In this document: positions 31,409 through 36,211 of the stretch, piece after piece
Numbering within the stretch: position 1 is the stretch's first letter
How the letters are laid out: every line of letters begins with the position of its first letter
Origin: an uncultured Oscillibacter sp.
GTDB lineage: Bacteria > Bacillota_A > Clostridia > Oscillospirales > Oscillospiraceae
Assembly (NCBI GenBank): GCA_951800675.1
Contig: CATOKC010000014.1
Location: forward strand, 1 to 36,211
Reading direction: 5' to 3'
DNA: 36,211 nt
Position numbers and translations under genes: made by a program
Notes under the pieces: model-generated
What the model was told of the DNA's origin: nothing
Databases searched by the model: none
What the model saw: only the letters and a program-made list of their open reading frames with translations

Positions 31409-32605
31409 TTGAAGATCGGCGTATACGGCGGGGCCTTCAACCCGCCGCATCTGGGACATATTACCGCGGCCCGGGCGGTATTCGGACTTTTGAAGCTGGA
31501 TAAACTCTTGGTGATTCCCACAGGACACCCGCCCCACAAGGCCCTGCCCTCCGAAAGCCCTGCGCCGGAGCAGCGGCTGGAAATGACTCGCCTGGCCATG
31601 GAGCAGACCGGCCTGGGGGACAAGGCGGAGGTTTTGGACCTGGAGCTCCGGCGGGGGGGAAACAGCTACACCGCCGACACCTTGGCCTGCTTGAAGGAGA
31701 AATACCCGGAGGACGAGCTGTGGCTGCTGATGGGGGCGGATATGTTCCTTACCCTTCACACCTGGCACGAGCCGGAGCGCATCCTCTCCCTGGCGGGGGT
31801 GGCGGCCTTTGGGCGGACGGAGGCGGACACGGAGGAGCTGTTTTCCGTTCAGCGGGACTTCCTCTGCCAAAGATTTCCGCAGGCCCGGGTTTTCACCCTC
31901 AGTATTCCAGGCGTGGTGGACGTATCCTCCACGGAGCTGCGGGAGCGGCTGGCACGGGGAGAGGGCGGAGGGCTCCTGGCCCCGGCGGTGTATGGCTATA
32001 TTCTCCGGGAAAAGCTCTACGGCACAGCGGCGGACTTGAAAAATCTGTCTCTGGAGCAGCTCCGGCCCGTGGCGTTGAGCTGTTTGAACCACCGGCGGAT
32101 TCCCCATGTGCTGGGCACCGAGCAGGAGGCCGTCCGCCTGGCGGAGCGCTGGGGGGCGGACGCGGAGAAGGCCCGGCGGGCCGCTCTGCTTCACGACTGC
32201 ACGAAGAAGCTGAGCCTCCCGGAGCAGCTGGCCCTGGCGGAGCGGTTCCACGTTCCCCTGGACGAGATGGAGCGGCGGGAAATCAAGCTCCTCCACGCCA
32301 AGACCGGCGCGGGCATCGCAGAGGCGGTCTTTGGCACAGATGAGGAGATTACCAACGCCATCCGCTGGCACACCACCGGGCGGGGGGACATGACGCTGCT
32401 GGAAAAGGTCCTGTATCTGGCGGACTACATCGAGCCTACCCGGGATTTCCCCGGCTTGGAGGCGCTGCGGCGGACCTGCTATGAGGACCTGGATGCTGGG
32501 CTACTGCTGGGACTGGAAATGACCATCGGGGAGATGGAGGCCCGAAACGCGCCCATTCACCCCAAGACCCTGGAAGCCAGGGATGCGCTGAAAGGACAGA
32601 GATAA
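31409..32605 (+). CDS. nadD: Fused nicotinate-nucleotide adenylyltransferase and YqeK-type HD hydrolase
   Basis: This is a 398-residue fusion. The start is TTG 31409 with AAGGGGG 8 nt upstream. Residues 1-205 are NadD, which makes NaAD from NaMN and ATP: GGAFNPPHLGH (7-17) is the nucleotidyltransferase signature, and VSSTELRERL closes the domain. Residues about 215-398 are YqeK, an HD-domain hydrolase that in related bacteria cleaves Ap4A symmetrically: NHRRIPHVLGTEQEAVRLA, RRAALLHDCTK (HD pair), IRWHTTGR and VLYLADYIEPTRDF. In most Firmicutes nadD and yqeK are separate neighbouring genes. Here one frame covers both with a short linker around YILREKLYGTAADL. Confidence 0.93.
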   Translation: MKIGVYGGAFNPPHLGHITAARAVFGLLKLDKLLVIPTGHPPHKALPSESPAPEQRLEMTRLAMEQTGLGDKAEVLDLELRRGGNSYTADTLACLKEKYPEDELWLLMGADMFLTLHTWHEPERILSLAGVAAFGRTEADTEELFSVQRDFLCQRFPQARVFTLSIPGVVDVSSTELRERLARGEGGGLLAPAVYGYILREKLYGTAADLKNLSLEQLRPVALSCLNHRRIPHVLGTEQEAVRLAERWGADAEKARRAALLHDCTKKLSLPEQLALAERFHVPLDEMERREIKLLHAKTGAGIAEAVFGTDEEITNAIRWHTTGRGDMTLLEKVLYLADYIEPTRDFPGLEALRRTCYEDLDAGLLLGLEMTIGEMEARNAPIHPKTLEARDALKGQR

Positions 32606-32609
32606 AGAT

Positions 32610-34226
32610 ATGAGCAACGTTGGAAAGCGTCTGGCAGGCGGTCAGGGCTCCAAGCCCCCCCGGAAGGGGAAGCTGACCCGCCAGCAGATTATTTTGCTTG
32701 TGGTGGTTGTGGTGCTGGCCATCGCTTTGGCGGTGACGTTGGCTCTGCGGAGCCTCTTCGTCCGGCCGGAGCTGCCTGCCCGGAACGACCCTCAAAATAC
32801 CGTGGACAAGGACGGAGACGGCAAGCCCGACGGGCCGGAGCCCATTGACTACGGCGACGGTCTCCGCCCCCGGGGCGGCGACGGAGAACGGAAAAGCGCG
32901 GACTACTGGACCGTTCTGATTTTGGGCCGGGACACCGGCGGCGGCGGAAACACGGACACCATGCTGCTGGCCAGTTACGACGTAACCAATCAAAAGGCCA
33001 CCGTCATGTCCATCCCCCGGGATACCATGGTGAACGTCCCCTGGGACATCAAACGGATCAACTCCGTCTATAATTACTATGGCGGCGGCGAACGGGGCAT
33101 CCAGCACCTTTACAAGGAGATTTCCCAGCTGGTGGGCTTCGAGCCGGACTTCCAGGTGGTGGTGGAATGGGACGCCGTGGGGGAGATTGTAGACGCCATC
33201 GGCGGTGTGTACTTCGACGTGCCCCAGGACATGAACTACGACGACCCCTATCAGGACCTCCATATTCATCAGACGGCGGGCTACCGCCTTCTCAGCGGGG
33301 ACGACGCTATGCAGGTCCTCCGCTACCGCCATGACAACCGGAAAAACGGCATTACGCGCGGCTACCCAGACGGCGACCTGGGCCGCATCAAGACCCAGCA
33401 GGCGTTTTTGAAGGCCATGGTGGACCAGCTTCTGCGGCCCAAGAATATGACCAAGGTAGGTCCCCTCATTGAGGCGTTCAACAAGAACGTGGAAACGGAT
33501 ATGAGCTTCCAGAACATCCTCTGGTTTGGGCAGCAGGCGGTGATGGGGGGCTTGAAAACGGAGGATGTGAACTTTGTCACCATGCCAAACAGCGCCAAGT
33601 ACGCCTACAGCCGGAGCGTGGGGAATATGCAGTCCTATGTGGTGCCCAACGCCAAGGAGCTGCTGGCTCTGGTGAACAACGAGCTTAGCCCCTTCACCGA
33701 GGTGTTCACCCTGTCGGACCTGGACATTATGTCCGTCAATGCCGACGGCTCCGTCAGCTCCTCCACCGGCTATGTGGAGGACAAAAAAGCGGCTCTCCCG
33801 CCCCCCAAGGACGAGCCGGAGGAAGAGGAGCCCACCGTGGACGAAAACGGCTATCCCATCGACCCGGAGACGGGCCTGTCCATCACCGTGGACCCGGAGA
33901 CCGGCGAACCCATCGTTCCCATTGACCCGGAGACCGGGGAGCCCCTGGTTATCGGACCGCCGGATACGGCGATCGGCTCCAATGAAAACGGAGGCGGAAC
34001 TACGAATTCCAATGGGTCCACCCAGCCCGGGGGAACGACGCCTATCAGCCCGCCGGATACCGGCGCCACGATGCCCCCGGCTTCCCCCGACACCCCCGCC
34101 ACGCCGGACGACAATACGCCCCCGGCCCCCCAGGAGCCCGCCCCCGCGCCGGAGGTCCCGGCAGACCCCCAGCCTCCGGTAGCGGACCCGGGCTTCGCCC
34201 TCATTGGGCCGGACCCCGTTGTGTAA
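32610..34226 (+). CDS. LytR-CpsA-Psr family cell-wall ligase with calcium-loop-like linker and repeat tail
   Basis: This is a 538-residue protein, one cytosolic-N membrane helix at about 26-47. The LCP domain (about 97-330) shows VLILGRDTGGGGNTDTM, SIPRDTMVNVP with the key Arg, IGGVYFDVP, LSGDDAMQVLRYRH and a later DLGRIKTQQAFLKAM. LCP enzymes transfer undecaprenyl-linked polymers such as teichoic acids onto peptidoglycan. Residues 66-74 (DKDGDGKPD) fit the DxDxDGxxD calcium-binding loop and lie between membrane and catalytic domain. The C-terminal 130 residues are low-complexity, with three DPETG repeats and a Pro/Thr/Gly-rich end. It starts 4 nt after nadD-yqeK, so it is in the same operon. 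Confidence 0.92.
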   Translation: MSNVGKRLAGGQGSKPPRKGKLTRQQIILLVVVVVLAIALAVTLALRSLFVRPELPARNDPQNTVDKDGDGKPDGPEPIDYGDGLRPRGGDGERKSADYWTVLILGRDTGGGGNTDTMLLASYDVTNQKATVMSIPRDTMVNVPWDIKRINSVYNYYGGGERGIQHLYKEISQLVGFEPDFQVVVEWDAVGEIVDAIGGVYFDVPQDMNYDDPYQDLHIHQTAGYRLLSGDDAMQVLRYRHDNRKNGITRGYPDGDLGRIKTQQAFLKAMVDQLLRPKNMTKVGPLIEAFNKNVETDMSFQNILWFGQQAVMGGLKTEDVNFVTMPNSAKYAYSRSVGNMQSYVVPNAKELLALVNNELSPFTEVFTLSDLDIMSVNADGSVSSSTGYVEDKKAALPPPKDEPEEEEPTVDENGYPIDPETGLSITVDPETGEPIVPIDPETGEPLVIGPPDTAIGSNENGGGTTNSNGSTQPGGTTPISPPDTGATMPPASPDTPATPDDNTPPAPQEPAPAPEVPADPQPPVADPGFALIGPDPVV

Positions 34227-34266
34227 GAATACCATTCACATATTTTCAAGAAAGAGAGGAATGTCT

Positions 34267-34629
34267 ATGACACCGAAAGAGCTGGCCATCATTGCCGCCA
34301 AGGCCCTGGACGAGAAGAAGGGCAAGGAAATTTCCGCTATTGAAATCACGGACCTGACCACTCTGGCGGACTTTTTCGTCATCGCCACCGGCGGGTCCAA
34401 CACCCAGATCAACGCCCTGTGTGACGCGGTGGAAAAGGCCATGAAGGAGCAGGCCGGGGAGGCGCCCCTCCACCGGGAGGGCCACCGGGATGGCACCTGG
34501 GTGCTGCTGGACTATGGCTGCGTGGCGGTCCATGTGTTCTCCCAGGAGGCCCGGGAATTTTACGACCTGGAGCGCCTCTGGTCCGACGGAAAGCCTCTGG
34601 ACCTCAGCGGCGTGCTGACGGCGGACTGA
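34267..34629 (+). CDS. rsfS: Ribosomal silencing factor RsfS
   Basis: This is a 120-residue protein that binds L14 (uL14) of the large ribosomal subunit and blocks subunit joining under starvation. The start is taken at ATG 34267 (MTPKELAIIAAKALDEKKG), with GAGAGG 7 nt upstream; ATG 34261 is too close to that site. Family motifs: ITDLTTLADFFVIATGGSN, WVLLDYGCVAVHVFSQEAR and FYDLERLWSD. It ends the housekeeping run in the normal position after nadD-yqeK-LCP and is followed by a strong terminator. Confidence 0.95.
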   Translation: MTPKELAIIAAKALDEKKGKEISAIEITDLTTLADFFVIATGGSNTQINALCDAVEKAMKEQAGEAPLHREGHRDGTWVLLDYGCVAVHVFSQEAREFYDLERLWSDGKPLDLSGVLTAD

Positions 34630-34645
34630 ACAAGATGCAAATGGA

Positions 34646-34684
34646 AAGCGGGCGAGAGACGAACCGTCTCTCGCCCGCTTTTTT
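34646..34684. terminator. Strong bidirectional intrinsic terminator
   Basis: A perfect 16-bp stem (34646-34661 with 34665-34680) with loop AAC, followed by a T6 run (34679-34684) on the plus strand. On the minus strand the stem ends in CTTT. It lies between convergent rsfS and the histidine kinase gene. Confidence 0.9.
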
Positions 34685-34688
34685 AGTT

Positions 34689-36211
34689 TTATCGGTTCCG
34701 CAGCACGTTTTCCAAGGTTTCCAGCAGCTTGGCAATGTCGATGGGCTTGGAGATGTGCCCGTTCATACCGCACTTGAGGGCTGTTTGTTTGTCCTCCTCA
34801 AAGGCGTTGGCTGTCATAGCCAGGATGGGGATGCTGGAAAGGGCCGGATTTTCCAGGGCGCGAATGGCCTGGGTGGCCTCGTAGCCATTCATGACGGGCA
34901 TCTGCACGTCCATCAGGATCAACTGGTAATAATCTGGCTCCGCATGGGTCAGCAGGTCCAGGGCAATCTGCCCGTTCTCCGCGATTTCCACGGTGAAGCC
35001 CGCCTCCTCCAGGATGGCCTGGGCAATTTCCTGGTTCAGCTCGTTGTCCTCCGCCAGCAGGATGCGGCCCAGGTCCAGGGGCTGGGACGACAGTAGGCCC
35101 TTCTCCTCCGGGGTTTCCTCCGTGCCCACAATGGACATCAGGCAGTCCCGCAGCTCCGAGAGGAACAGAGGCTTGCCGCAGAAGGCGGTGACTCCGGCCT
35201 CCTTGGCCTCGTCCTCGATGTCGGCCCAGTCGTAGGCGGTGAGGACGATGATGGGCACCTCGTCGCCGCACTCTTTGCGGATGCGCCGGGTGACCTCGAT
35301 GCCGTTCATATCCGGCAACAGCCAGTCGATGATGTAGACGGAATAATGGTCCCGCCGCATGACGGCCTGCCGGGTGCGGAGCACCGCCTCCTTTCCAGAG
35401 AGGGTCCACTCCGCCCGCATGCCGATCTGCTGGAGCATGCAGGAAACACTGTCGCAGGTGTTGAAATCGTCGTCCACCACCAGGGCGCGGCAGCCGGAGA
35501 ACTCCGGGATGGTAGTGGGTTGCTTCTCGTCGGAGCAGAGGCGGAAGGTGAGGTCCACGGTGAACTCCGTTCCAACGCCCTGCCGGCTCTTGACATGGAT
35601 GGAGCCGTTCATCATCTCCACAATGTTCCGGGTGATGGCCATGCCCAGGCCCGTGCCCTGGATGCCGCTGGTGGTGGAGTTTCGCTCCCGCTCGAAGGGC
35701 TCAAAAATGTGGGAGACAAACTCCTCGCTCATGCCAATGCCGGTGTCCCGGACGCTGAATTCATAGGAGGCGTGACCCGCCGGGGCGGAGGCCTTCTCCA
35801 TCACCCGGATGCTGACGATGCCCCCGGCGGGGGTGTATTTGATGGAGTTGCCCAGCAGGTTTAAGAGAATCTGGTTCAGCCGCAGCCGGTCACAGAGGAT
35901 ATCCTCGTGGATGACGTCCACGGCGTCCATGTACAGCTCCAGCTGCTTGGCGTGGACATCCGCCTGGACGATGCTCCGCAGGCCGTGGAGAATGTCCGGC
36001 AGGGTGCAGGGCTTCTCATCCAGATACATTTTGCCGCTTTCAATGCGGCTCATGTCCAGCACGTCGTTGATGAGGCTGAGCAGGTGGTTGCCGGAGGTCA
36101 TGATTTTCTTGAGGTATTCCTCCACCTGCTCCCGGTTGTCCAGGTGGGTGGAGGCCAGGGCGGTGAAGCCGATGATGGCGTTCATGGGGGTGCGGATGTC
36201 GTGGGACATGT
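34689..36211 (-). CDS. Hybrid histidine kinase with two intact receivers, 5' truncated
   Basis: The gene enters from the right edge; its sensor region is outside the window. About 507 residues are visible. HisKA begins at the edge with MSHDIRTPMNAIIGF (the phosphoacceptor His). HATPase_c follows (LLNLLGNSIKYTP, DTGIGMSEEF, GTGLGMAI). Receiver 1 has VVDDDFNTCDS and YIIDWLLPDMNGIE with the phosphoacceptor Asp present. Receiver 2 has LAEDNELNQEIAQ, ILMDVQMPVMNGYE and ISKPIDI. The layout and sequence are close to the kinase at 15950-18553, so they are paralogues, but here both receivers can be phosphorylated. The first Met in view is internal, not the start. Confidence 0.9.
   Translation of the reverse strand, partial: MSHDIRTPMNAIIGFTALASTHLDNREQVEEYLKKIMTSGNHLLSLINDVLDMSRIESGKMYLDEKPCTLPDILHGLRSIVQADVHAKQLELYMDAVDVIHEDILCDRLRLNQILLNLLGNSIKYTPAGGIVSIRVMEKASAPAGHASYEFSVRDTGIGMSEEFVSHIFEPFERERNSTTSGIQGTGLGMAITRNIVEMMNGSIHVKSRQGVGTEFTVDLTFRLCSDEKQPTTIPEFSGCRALVVDDDFNTCDSVSCMLQQIGMRAEWTLSGKEAVLRTRQAVMRRDHYSVYIIDWLLPDMNGIEVTRRIRKECGDEVPIIVLTAYDWADIEDEAKEAGVTAFCGKPLFLSELRDCLMSIVGTEETPEEKGLLSSQPLDLGRILLAEDNELNQEIAQAILEEAGFTVEIAENGQIALDLLTHAEPDYYQLILMDVQMPVMNGYEATQAIRALENPALSSIPILAMTANAFEEDKQTALKCGMNGHISKPIDIAKLLETLENVLRNR

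Overview
The window is chromosomal DNA from a GC-rich, spore-forming Firmicute, most likely of the Oscillospiraceae/Ruminococcaceae (clostridial cluster IV) type. The grounds are a SleC-like cortex-lytic protein beside a Csp-like protease, collagen-like spore-surface proteins with a BclA-type C-terminal domain, an SLH-anchored surface protein, and the low-GC-type housekeeping order smc, ftsY, rph, rdgB, yhbY, nadD-yqeK, LCP, rsfS. This taxonomic placement is inference; there is no rRNA in the window.

Layout. 1-1809: a divergent pair of germination genes, a truncated subtilisin-like Csp protease (-) and a SleC-like SpoIID/peptidoglycan-binding protein (+). 2011-6006: a large SLH-anchored secreted beta-helix/Ig-like surface protein behind a clear sigma-A promoter. 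6141-12899: a spore-surface cluster comprising a GT2-TPR glycosyltransferase (-), a divergent Cys/Pro-rich protein (+), a chemoreceptor (+, 8917-10584) and a two-gene operon of collagen-like proteins (-). The Cys-rich protein and both collagen-like proteins start with the same N-terminal domain but carry different stalks and heads. The glycosyltransferase and the collagen operon share a two-part promoter-like box of a sporulation-sigma type.

13310-18553: two tandem hybrid histidine kinases, one soluble (GAF/PAS) and one membrane-bound with two receivers, the first of which has lost its phosphoacceptor. 18619-19515: a tocopherol-cyclase/lipocalin-like protein (-). 19800-23010: an ECF sigma factor overlapping a membrane-anchored putative sensor/anti-sigma, then a secreted paralogue of the same ectodomain, then a 42-residue signal-peptide ORF that may be a truncated third copy.

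23200-24417: an AT-rich island with a strong promoter, an orphan gene, a small ORF and a frameshifted tyrosine-recombinase remnant, lying directly before smc. 24418-34629: the housekeeping run, ending in a strong bidirectional terminator. 34689-36211: a third hybrid histidine kinase (-), truncated by the window end, with the same double-receiver layout as the second one.

The most promising system for follow-up is the spore-surface module: three proteins with a common anchoring domain, a dedicated glycosyltransferase and a shared promoter box. Second is the sigma/ectodomain-duplication locus.
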